Source: Gallionella sp. UBA4121
Lineage (GTDB): Bacteria > Pseudomonadota > Gammaproteobacteria > Burkholderiales > Gallionellaceae
DNA: 24,354 nt
Assembly (NCBI GenBank): GCA_002381565.1
Contig: DFWZ01000059.1
Location: forward strand, 44,334-68,687
Direction of reading: 5' to 3'
Shown: in pieces, positions 15,540-21,102 of the stretch
Layout of the letters: every line of letters starts with the position of its first letter
Numbering within the stretch: position 1 is the first letter of the stretch
The notes under the pieces: model-generated
The model's input: the letters and a program-made list of their open reading frames with translations, nothing else
Database searches by the model: none
What the model was told of the DNA's origin: nothing
Made by a program: the position numbers and the translations under genes

Positions 15540-16743
15540 CGGTATTCCTTACCGCACTATCTGGCCGACTGCCGACGGCGCAGTCGAGATCATCGACCAG
15601 ACCCGGCTGCCGCATGAGTTTGTCACGGTGCGCCTTGAAAACATGCGCGATGCGGAACATGCGATCCGCGAGATGCAGGTGCGCGGCGCGCCGCTGATCG
15701 GCGTGACAGCCGCCTATGGTGTGGCGCTGTCGATGCGTCACCATAGCTCGGACGCCGCGCTCAAGGCCAGTTGCGACATGCTGGTCAAGGCGCGCCCCAC
15801 GGCGGTGAATCTCTGCTGGGCGGTGGAACGGATGCGCGCTTATCTTTCGCCATTGCCGGCCAGTGAGCGTGCGGCTGCCGCCTGGCGCGAGGCGTCGAAT
15901 ATTGCCGAGCAGGACGTTAAAATCAACCAGGCGATCGGGCAGCACGGGCTACAAATCATCCATGCGCTTTACCGGGAAAAAATAAACGCGCCCGGAGTGA
16001 TAGAAAATCCGGAATTTCAGGATGCAGCGCAAGGAGCGCGGAGCACAGAACCGAAGGCAGTACACGAAGTGCGACGAGGTTCGAGCACCGCGCAACACAG
16101 CGATGAGCCTGATAAACGGATTTTCAATATACTGACGCACTGCAACGCGGGCTGGCTGGCAACGGTCGACTGGGGGACAGCACTGGCACCGATTTATGCC
16201 GCATTCGAGGCGGGCATTCAACTGCACGTGTGGGTGGACGAGACCCGTCCGCGCAATCAGGGTGCGAGTCTGACCGCGTGGGAGCTGGCGCAACACGGCG
16301 TGCCGCACACCGTGATCGTGGACAACGCAGGCGGCCACCTGATGCAGCACGGGCTGGTGGACATGGTCATCGTAGGTTGCGACCGCGTCACAGCAACGGG
16401 CGACGTGTGCAACAAGATCGGCACTTATCTCAAGGCGCTGGCAGCAGCAGACAACGGCGTGCCGTTTTATGTGGCGATGCCGACCCCGACGCTGGACTGG
16501 ATGTTGCAGGACGGCGTGCGGGAAATTCCCATCGAGGAGCGCACTCCGGATGAGGTGACGCATCTTGCAGGTCTTTGTGACGACGGGCAGATTCGCCGTG
16601 TGCAACTGACCCCGCAGGGATCGCCCGCCGCTAACTATGCTTTTGATGTGACTCCGGCGCGTCTGGTTACCGGACTGATAACCGAGCGCGGCCTGGTGGC
16701 GGCCAATGCCGACGCCATTCGCATCCATCTCAAACTTACATAA
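15529..16743 (+). CDS. mtnA: S-methyl-5-thioribose-1-phosphate isomerase MtnA, with in-frame insertion
   Basis: The 404-residue protein starts MKVNGIPYRTIWPTADGAVE and has RGAPLIGVTAAYG, ILTHCNAGWLATVDWGTALAPIY (catalytic cysteine), GCDRVTATGDVCNKIGTY (catalytic aspartate) and VPFYVAMPTPTLDW. It isomerises methylthioribose-1-phosphate to methylthioribulose-1-phosphate. MtnA is normally about 350 residues; the excess is explained by a repeat-derived segment (about residues 159-199) just before ILTHCNAG. All catalytic motifs flank it intact. The start codon lies inside the end of the DUF4062 gene, so expression probably depends on translation of that gene or on a promoter inside it. Confidence 0.93.
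   Translation: MKVNGIPYRTIWPTADGAVEIIDQTRLPHEFVTVRLENMRDAEHAIREMQVRGAPLIGVTAAYGVALSMRHHSSDAALKASCDMLVKARPTAVNLCWAVERMRAYLSPLPASERAAAAWREASNIAEQDVKINQAIGQHGLQIIHALYREKINAPGVIENPEFQDAAQGARSTEPKAVHEVRRGSSTAQHSDEPDKRIFNILTHCNAGWLATVDWGTALAPIYAAFEAGIQLHVWVDETRPRNQGASLTAWELAQHGVPHTVIVDNAGGHLMQHGLVDMVIVGCDRVTATGDVCNKIGTYLKALAAADNGVPFYVAMPTPTLDWMLQDGVREIPIEERTPDEVTHLAGLCDDGQIRRVQLTPQGSPAANYAFDVTPARLVTGLITERGLVAANADAIRIHLKLT
16003..16125. repeat. 123-bp in-frame insertion element in mtnA with terminal inverted repeats
   Basis: GAAAATCCG (16003-16011) and CGGATTTTC (16117-16125) are perfect nine-base inverted ends of a segment exactly 41 codons long without a stop. The encoded ENPEFQDAAQGARSTEPK and following residues have no counterpart in the MtnA family at this position, immediately before ILTHCNAG. 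The interior (GCGCAAGGAGCGCGGAGCAC, later CGAGCACCGCGC) is itself partly self-complementary. This is best read as a small non-autonomous repeat that landed in frame and is tolerated, probably as a surface loop. Confidence 0.7.
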
Positions 16744-16751
16744 AAGGCATT

Positions 16752-16904
16752 GTCCACGAAAAACACGAAAGGCACGAAAAAAATTCACAACATAATTCGT
16801 CCAACTGTCATTTTGAGCTTCGAATATGGTTCTTGTGTTGGAGCAACACGCAGCTATGATTAAATTATTGGTTATATTTCGTGCCTTTCGTGTTTTTCGT
16901 GGAC
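16752..16904. mobile_element. MITE-like element with perfect 28-bp terminal inverted repeats
   Basis: The 28 bases at 16752-16779, starting GTCCACGAAAAACACGAAAG, are repeated exactly in reverse complement at 16877-16904. The 97-base interior is A+T-rich, has no reading frame, and holds a small hairpin (GTGTTG-GAG-CAACAC, 16835-16849). The arms consist of tandem CACGAAA-like units. The element fills the 188-base gap between mtnA and the aldolase gene and, if transcribed, would form a long stem-loop. A degenerate relative of the arm (TTTGTGGCCTTTGTGCG) occurs at 14290-14306 after mqsA. Confidence 0.75.
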
Positions 16905-16931
16905 GAGGTTTGTATTAATTAAGGATATGAA

Positions 16932-17573
16932 ATGAACGAAAACGAACTGCGCAGCGAACTGGTACGCACAACACAAAAACTGGATGACCTGGGCTTGAGT
17001 CACGGCACGTCGGGAAATATCAGCGTGCGCGTTGGCGAAGGATTCCTGATTACGCCCTCCGGCTTCGGCGCGGAAGGTCTGACTTCAGACGATATCGTAT
17101 TCGTGCATTTGTCCGGCAATTCGCTGGGGCGCTGGCAGCCGTCCAGCGAATGGCTGTTCCACCGCGACATCTATGTGGAGCGCCCTGAATTCGGGGCAAT
17201 TGTTCATACGCATTCCAATGCGGCGACGGCGCTTGCCTGTCTTCGGCGCGACATTCCTCCGTTTCATTACATGCTGGCGCTGCTGGGCGGCGACAGTCTG
17301 CGCTGCGCCGACTATGCCACCTTTGGCACGCAGGCGTTGTCCGACAACGCGCTGCTCGCCATGCAGGAGCGCCGCGCCTGTCTGTTGGCGAACCACGGCA
17401 TGATTGCGGCCGGAAAGAATTTGGCTGAGGCTTTCAAAAATACCGTTGAAGTGGAAAACCTGAGCGAGATTTACCTGCGGGCGTTGGCTGTCGGCGAGCC
17501 GGTTCTGTTAACGAAGGATGAATTTGCCGATGCCCTGCAACGCTTTGCAAGTTACGGCAAGCCAAAACAGTAG
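16932..17573 (+). CDS. Class II aldolase, FucA-like; probable methylthioribulose-1-phosphate aldolase
   Basis: The 213-residue protein aligns with L-fuculose-phosphate aldolase throughout: LGLSHGTSGNISVR, LITPSGFGAEGLTSDDIVF, PSSEWLFH (catalytic glutamate), AIVHTHSNAATALA (zinc histidines), HYMLALLGGDSLRCADYATFGT and LLANHGMIAAG (third zinc histidine). It resembles FucA more than the dehydratase MtnB. Next to mtnA and mtnP it fits the aldolase of the DHAP shunt, cleaving 5-methylthioribulose-1-phosphate to dihydroxyacetone phosphate and methylthioacetaldehyde. That assignment is by context; activity on another sugar phosphate or MtnB activity cannot be excluded. A partial second copy of its 3' end lies at 18261-18483. 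Confidence 0.85.
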   Translation: MNENELRSELVRTTQKLDDLGLSHGTSGNISVRVGEGFLITPSGFGAEGLTSDDIVFVHLSGNSLGRWQPSSEWLFHRDIYVERPEFGAIVHTHSNAATALACLRRDIPPFHYMLALLGGDSLRCADYATFGTQALSDNALLAMQERRACLLANHGMIAAGKNLAEAFKNTVEVENLSEIYLRALAVGEPVLLTKDEFADALQRFASYGKPKQ

Positions 17574-17574
17574 T

Positions 17575-17618
17575 GTTGCCATTACGCTGAATTAGGTTTA
17601 ATGTTGCTGCCATGAAAA
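17575..17618 (+). repeat. 44-bp duplicated leader, copy 1 (before antitoxin)
   Basis: This segment, from GTTGCCATT just after the aldolase stop to the first codons of the antitoxin (GCCATGAAAA), matches 19031-19074 before earP at 38 of 44 positions with no gaps. Both copies end in a start codon followed by AAA. It suggests that the aldolase was once directly followed by earP and that this junction has been duplicated. Confidence 0.8.
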
Positions 17619-17815
17619 CTGTACTGTCTTCCATTGAGTCCGAGTTTGCCACGACTGAAGAAGCCGAGGCCTATGAGCGCTGGTTCAGTGCCAAGGTGCA
17701 GGAATCGCTGGATGACAACAGCCCGTTGATTCCACACGATCAGGTAATGGCAGAAATGCAGGCGCTTATTGACACCAAACGCCGCGAACATGCTGCCCGT
17801 ACTTTGGCGAACTAA
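17612..17815 (+). CDS. Antitoxin / stability determinant (StbD/RelB-like)
   Basis: The 67-residue protein (MKTVLSSIESEFATTEEAEA, then YERWFSAKVQESLDD and IPHDQVMAEMQALI) resembles the small stability-determinant antitoxins that accompany RelE/ParE toxins. It has an N-terminal strand-helix region that could bind DNA as a dimer and an acidic helical C-terminus that would wrap the toxin. The toxin gene starts inside its last codons (26-base overlap), the usual translational coupling. The start codon is supplied by the duplicated 44-bp leader. Confidence 0.82.
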   Translation: MKTVLSSIESEFATTEEAEAYERWFSAKVQESLDDNSPLIPHDQVMAEMQALIDTKRREHAARTLAN

Positions 17816-18065
17816 GGCCCGTTCGAGCTTGGCTCAGATTAACGGCTATATAGCTGACCGCAACCCGATAGCAGCACAACGGCTGAAGGATGCAATCGAA
17901 CAATCCGTATCAAACCTGCCGCAACATCCCTACCTGTATCGTTCCGGGTTAATCGCAGGAACCCGTGAGATTGTCGTGCATCCGAATGATGTGGTGGTGT
18001 ATCGGGTTGCAGCATCTGCCATCGAAATAATCAACGTCCTGCACTCCAGGCAACAATATCCCTGA
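17790..18065 (+). CDS. RelE/ParE-family toxin
   Basis: Starting at the ATG at 17790 the protein is 91 residues (MLPVLWRTKARSSLAQINGY). It shows the ParE/RelE fold pattern: AQINGYIADRNPIAAQRLKDAIE, then LPQHPYLYRSGLIAGTREIVVHPNDVVVYRV and a C-terminal IEIINVLHSRQQYP. The GTREIVV...YVVYRV and HSRQQ features are typical of ParE-like toxins, which inhibit gyrase, though RelE-like mRNA cleavage is possible. An earlier in-frame ATG at 17769 would add seven residues without family support. Confidence 0.87.
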   Translation: MLPVLWRTKARSSLAQINGYIADRNPIAAQRLKDAIEQSVSNLPQHPYLYRSGLIAGTREIVVHPNDVVVYRVAASAIEIINVLHSRQQYP

Positions 18066-18145
18066 AGAAAAAATCCGTACCCTTGTTGAGGTCACTTGGA
18101 CGTTTCGCGTAGCATGCCGCCAAAGCTCCAAAAAATGAATAAGAA

Positions 18146-18260
18146 ATGAAATCAAGACATAGCGCCACACACCGTTTTATTGCAACCGGCCTGTTCGATG
18201 GCCTGAACTCCTTCTCTGAAATCGAAGCGCGAATTTCTGCGCAACCTGGCAACAATGAGC
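18146..18260 (+). pseudogene. Gene fragment: N-terminus of an unidentified, possibly helicase/endonuclease-like, protein
   Basis: From the ATG at 18146 the frame reads MKSRHSATHRFIATGLFDGL, then NSFSEIEARISAQPGNNERGD, and then switches exactly into the duplicated aldolase sequence (SLRCANYATFGTV) and stops at 18310. The pattern of F..IE.RI followed by NERGD resembles my memory of the start of large restriction-endonuclease/helicase proteins, where ERGD-FE follows; this is weak evidence. The rest of the gene has been lost. The 80 bases between the toxin and this fragment show nothing recognisable. Confidence 0.45.
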
Positions 18261-18483
18261 GCGGCGATAGTCTGCGCTGCGCCAACTATGCCACCTTCGG
18301 CACGGTATGATCGCGGCGGGAAAGGATTTGGCCGAGGCTTTTAAAAATACCGTTGAAGTGGAAAACCTGAGCGAAATTTACCTGCGGGCCTTGGCTGTCG
18401 GCGAGCCGGTCCTGTTAACGAAGGATGAATTTGCCGATGCCCTGCAACGCTTTGCAAGTTATGGCAAGCCAAAACAGGAATGA
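18261..18483 (+). pseudogene. Truncated second copy of the class II aldolase 3' end
   Basis: 18261-18477 aligns with 17287-17570 of the aldolase gene apart from a 67-base deletion (17331-17397) bounded by CACG in both places, which also shifts the frame. In the downstream 174 bases I count about ten differences, nearly all at third codon positions and synonymous (for example ATT/ATC, TTC/TTT, GAG/GAA, TAC/TAT). The copy has its own in-frame TGA two codons after the shared end. The synonymous pattern means the copy was part of a working gene in another lineage or allele before it was truncated here. Confidence 0.88.
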
Positions 18484-18543
18484 CGCGTCCTGCGGCGGCA
18501 CGTGCATGACGTCAATGGCGCGGTGCGTCCGCGAACCCGGCGT

Positions 18544-18855
18544 CTACACGGTGATCGGTACCGCTACGGTCCAGTTCGCACCCGTGTTCAGGTTCGCAGG
18601 TGCCGTATAAGTGGTGTCAACACCGCCGGTGGTGAGCGTGACTTTGAACGCCTGCGGACCGTCCCAGTTGATGCCGACCATGATCAGGGTATACGCGCCT
18701 TTTTCCAGAATTGACTGGAGAATGACGGCGTATTCCACCGGGTCGTTGTATCCGGACTTGATGTGGCAGATTTCAGAACTGCCGGCGGGCGTCGCAGCGA
18801 TGAGGTAGAGTTCGTTGTCGGTGGCGGTAACGTGAATCTTTGTGGTTGTAGACAT
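18544..18855 (-). CDS. Small protein of unknown function
   Basis: The 103-residue protein begins MSTTTKIHVTATDNELYLIA and continues with SSEICHIKSGYNDPVEYAVI, GAYTLIMVGINWDGPQAFKV and a Thr/Ala-rich end (TTYTAPANLNTGANWTVAVP). A strong AAGGGAG Shine-Dalgarno sits at the right distance, so it is likely real. It looks like a beta-rich, soluble domain without a signal peptide, metal motif or membrane segment. I do not recognise the family. It lies alone on the minus strand inside the patchwork between the aldolase and earP. The 60 bases between the aldolase fragment and this gene hold nothing I recognise. Confidence 0.72.
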   Translation of the reverse strand: MSTTTKIHVTATDNELYLIAATPAGSSEICHIKSGYNDPVEYAVILQSILEKGAYTLIMVGINWDGPQAFKVTLTTGGVDTTYTAPANLNTGANWTVAVPITV

Positions 18856-19030
18856 GGTAGCTCCCTTTTTTGTTGAGCTGATAAAGACGATTTTATTACG
18901 TCTGACGCAGATGTCAGGCGGCGGTCATCTCTGCTCACCGTAACCGTTTGCAGAGCGTCGGGCAATATGCCGTTCGGCCTATGCATTTCGGCTTATCAGC
19001 GTGCTGGTTTGTTCATCAATTTCCCCGGCT

Positions 19031-19074
19031 GTTGCCATTGCACTGGATTAAGTTTACTGTTGCCGCCATGAAAA
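19031..19074 (+). repeat. 44-bp duplicated leader, copy 2 (before earP)
   Basis: This copy of the leader matches 17575-17618 at 38 of 44 positions, with five of the six differences being transitions. It contains the earP start codon. The rest of the gap between the small minus-strand gene and earP (18856-19030) should contain the promoter of the minus-strand gene; I see no clear consensus. Confidence 0.8.
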
Positions 19075-20459
19075 TAACCCCGTTTTCCACTGCTGAAGTA
19101 AAAGCTGCGCGGAAGAAATCAGGCTTTCAACCAGCTACCTGCGACATTTTCTGCAACGTCATCGACAACTACGGCGACATCGGCGTGAGCTGGCGGCTGG
19201 CGCGGCAACTGGCGAACGAGTTCGGCATTAGCGTGCGGCTCTTCGTGGATGATCTGGCCAGTTTCGCCAGGCTGTGCCCGGAGGCCGATGCTGCGCTGGA
19301 TATGCAGCGCTGTCGCGGAGTCGAGGTGCGGCTGTGGACTGCCGACGCGTTTGCCCCTCTCCCCCAGCCCCTCTTCCCCGCTGGGGAGAGGGGCGTGGCC
19401 GATCTGGTGATCGAGGCGTTTGCCTGCAAATTGCCGGAATCTTATCTCGCAGCGATGGCGGCGAGCGAAAATAAATCGGTGTGGATAAACCTCGAATATC
19501 TGTCCGCCGAGGATTGGGTAGAGGGCTGCCACAAGCTGCCTTCGCCTCGCCCGCCGCTGACGCGGTATTTTTTCTTTCCCGGCTTCACCAGAAAAACCGG
19601 CGGCTTGCTGCTGGAGCATGATCTACTGGCGCGGCGCGATGCGTTTCTGAGCGATCCTTTGCAGCAGCAAGCCTTCTGGCAATCCATCGGCATGGATATG
19701 CCCGCACCGGATACGCTTAAAATATCGCTGTTCGCCTATGAAAATGCCGCGCTGGCAGGCTTGTTCAATGTATGGGCTGGCAGTGAGCAGTCGGTGTTGT
19801 GTCTGGTGCCCGAGGGGCGCATCCTGCCGCAGGTCAGGCAATACTTCGGAGATGTTGAAGGGGACAGCTACTCACGTGGCAATTTGCAAGTGCGCGTGCT
19901 GCCGTTTGTGGAGCAGGAACGCTACGACGAACTTTTGTGGGCATGCGATGTAAACTTCGTGCGCGGCGAGGATTCCTGCGTGCGGGCGCAGTGGGCGGGC
20001 AAGCCTTTCGTCTGGCAGATCTATCCGCAGCACGATGAAGTGCACTGGCAGAAGCTGCACGCCTTTTTGAATCTGTACAACGGGCATGGAAAAGTTACCA
20101 CCCCTGATAATAAAATTCGGCATGTCCGTTTCCCCCATCCCAACCTTCCCCCGTCAGCGAGGGAAGGTGCAAACGAATCGCTGCGCGAGTTTCACGTTAA
20201 CGCGACGCTCAGCCCACAGGCAGCCCGTGCAATGCACCACTTGTGGCGGATATGGAACGGAGGCGATGGCCAGGTCGCAGAAGCCGCTTCGACAGGCTCA
20301 GGGCAGGCATGGGGCGAATTTGCTGCCGCCCGCCCCGAATTGGATGTTCGCGCCAAGGTCTGGGCGCATGAATTATCGGCAAACAATCTGGCATTGAATT
20401 TACTGGCTTTTTTTCAGGAAATCGGTACAATGCGCGCCTTCAAAATAGATGGGCAGTGA
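19068..20459 (+). CDS. earP: EF-P arginine rhamnosyltransferase EarP, enlarged by repeat insertions
   Basis: From the ATG at 19068 the protein is 463 residues, against about 370-390 for the family. Core motifs are present: CDIFCNVIDNYGDIGVSWRLARQLA, LVIEAFACKLPESYL, WINLEYLSAEDWVEGCHKLPS, FFFPGFTRKTGGLL and RGEDSCVRAQWAGKPFVWQIYPQHDEVH. EarP transfers rhamnose from dTDP-rhamnose to Arg32 of EF-P, encoded next, to relieve ribosome stalling at proline runs. The excess length comes from three repeat-derived segments: about residue 96-109 (PLPQPLFPAGERG), about 355-376 (HPNLPPSAREGANESLREFH) and about 406-412 (STGSGQA). Catalytic motifs lie outside these. The open frame extends upstream to 18948, but the family start is at DIFCNV. 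Confidence 0.94.
   Translation: MKITPFSTAEVKAARKKSGFQPATCDIFCNVIDNYGDIGVSWRLARQLANEFGISVRLFVDDLASFARLCPEADAALDMQRCRGVEVRLWTADAFAPLPQPLFPAGERGVADLVIEAFACKLPESYLAAMAASENKSVWINLEYLSAEDWVEGCHKLPSPRPPLTRYFFFPGFTRKTGGLLLEHDLLARRDAFLSDPLQQQAFWQSIGMDMPAPDTLKISLFAYENAALAGLFNVWAGSEQSVLCLVPEGRILPQVRQYFGDVEGDSYSRGNLQVRVLPFVEQERYDELLWACDVNFVRGEDSCVRAQWAGKPFVWQIYPQHDEVHWQKLHAFLNLYNGHGKVTTPDNKIRHVRFPHPNLPPSAREGANESLREFHVNATLSPQAARAMHHLWRIWNGGDGQVAEAASTGSGQAWGEFAAARPELDVRAKVWAHELSANNLALNLLAFFQEIGTMRAFKIDGQ
19353..19394. repeat. Palindromic repeat inserted in frame in earP (first)
   Basis: GCCCCTCTCCCC (19353-19364) and GGGGAGAGGGGC (19383-19394) are perfect 12-base arms around an 18-base loop. The 42 bases are read in frame as PLPQPLFPAGERG, a peptide that interrupts the family sequence between DAFA and VADLVIEAF. 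The same type of repeat occurs at 3636-3678. Confidence 0.8.
20131..20194. repeat. Palindromic repeat inserted in frame in earP (second)
   Basis: CCTTCCC (20144-20150) pairs with GGGAAGG (20161-20167), followed by GCAAACGAATCGCT (20169-20182) and GCGCGAGTTTCAC. The unit shares its order and 14 identical bases with the repeat in the mtnP leader (11956-11969). It encodes NLPPSAREGANESLREFH in EarP. Confidence 0.75.
20286..20304. repeat. Repeat fragment GCTTCGACAGGCTCAGGGC in earP (third)
   Basis: This short segment matches the TTCGACAGGCTCAG core of a repeat common in proteobacterial intergenic regions. In EarP it encodes ASTGSGQA, between GGDGQVAE and WGEFAAARPEL. No hairpin partner is nearby, so only a partial copy is present. 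Confidence 0.5.
20426..20431 (+). promoter_or_regulatory. Possible -10 element of efp (TACAAT) inside the end of earP
   Basis: TACAAT lies 30 bases before the efp ATG, which would place a start site near 20438. The -35 region is poor (CTGGCT at 17-base spacing), so this is a weak candidate for an additional efp promoter beyond read-through from earP. Confidence 0.3.
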
Positions 20460-20461
20460 AC

Positions 20462-21016
20462 ATGAAAACAGCACAAGAACTACGCGCCGGTAACGTCATT
20501 ATGGTAGGTCAGGATCCGATGGTCATCCTGAAGGCGGAATACAGCCGCTCCGGTCGTAACGGATCGGTGGTCAAGATGAAGATGAAGAATCTGTTGACCG
20601 AATCGGCCAAAGAGACTGTGTTCAGCGCCGACGACAAGTTCGATCAGGTCATTCTGGATCGCCGTGAAGTCACTTACTCCTATTTCGCCGATCCGATGTA
20701 TGTGTTCATGGACGAGGAATACAACCAGTACGAAATCGAAGCGGAGTCCATGGGCGATGCGCTCAACTATATCGAAGACGGCATGCCATGCGAAGTGGTG
20801 TTCTACAACGACAAGGCGATTTCCGTTGAACTGCCTAACACCATCACTCGTGAAGTCATTTATACCGAGCCTGCGGTACGCGGCGATACATCGGGCAAGG
20901 TGATGAAGCCTGCCAAGATCAACGGCGGATTTGAACTGCCTGTTGCGGCGTTCGTTGAAATCGGCGACAGAATCGAAATCGACACCCGCACCAACGAGTT
21001 CAAAAAGCGCGCTTAA
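20462..21016 (+). CDS. efp: Elongation factor P
   Basis: The start at 20462 gives MKTAQELRAGNVIMVGQDPM and 184 residues, the normal EF-P size; a GTG two codons upstream is in frame but not conserved. The tip loop reads YSRSGRNG with arginine at position 32, the residue rhamnosylated by EarP, rather than the lysine modified by EpmA. KMKMKNLLT, VFMDEEYNQYEI and the C-terminal GDRIEIDTRTNEFKKRA are conserved. EF-P binds between the ribosomal P and E sites and promotes peptide bonds at polyproline. The start is two bases after the earP stop. Confidence 0.98.
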   Translation: MKTAQELRAGNVIMVGQDPMVILKAEYSRSGRNGSVVKMKMKNLLTESAKETVFSADDKFDQVILDRREVTYSYFADPMYVFMDEEYNQYEIEAESMGDALNYIEDGMPCEVVFYNDKAISVELPNTITREVIYTEPAVRGDTSGKVMKPAKINGGFELPVAAFVEIGDRIEIDTRTNEFKKRA

Positions 21017-21039
21017 GTGACGGTTCCAGCTTAAACAGG

Positions 21040-21072
21040 CTGCCCGGGTGTGTCATGCATCCGGGCAGTTTT
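21040..21072 (+). terminator. Rho-independent terminator of efp
   Basis: CTGCCCGGGTG (21040-21050) and CATCCGGGCAG (21058-21068) form an 11-pair stem (one G-U) with a seven-base loop, followed by TTTT. It lies 24 bases after the efp stop and before the convergent end of umuC. There is little U-run on the umuC side. Confidence 0.85.
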
Positions 21073-21102
21073 GCATTGTGCGCAGTCATGCCGCGAGCCG
21101 GG

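Noticed and set aside
15949..16788. Minus-strand open frame of 279 codons
   Set aside because: It is a shadow of mtnA in G+C-rich sequence and runs through the insertion element and into the MITE arm; no recognisable domain.
17287..18477. att sites of a tRNA-type integrative island
   Set aside because: The repeated segments are the 3' end of a protein gene, the second copy carries an internal deletion, and no integrase gene is present in between.
18948..19067. N-terminal extension of EarP by 40 residues
   Set aside because: The family begins close to CDIFCNVIDNYGD; the ATG at 19068 is far nearer and the upstream part overlaps the duplicated leader.
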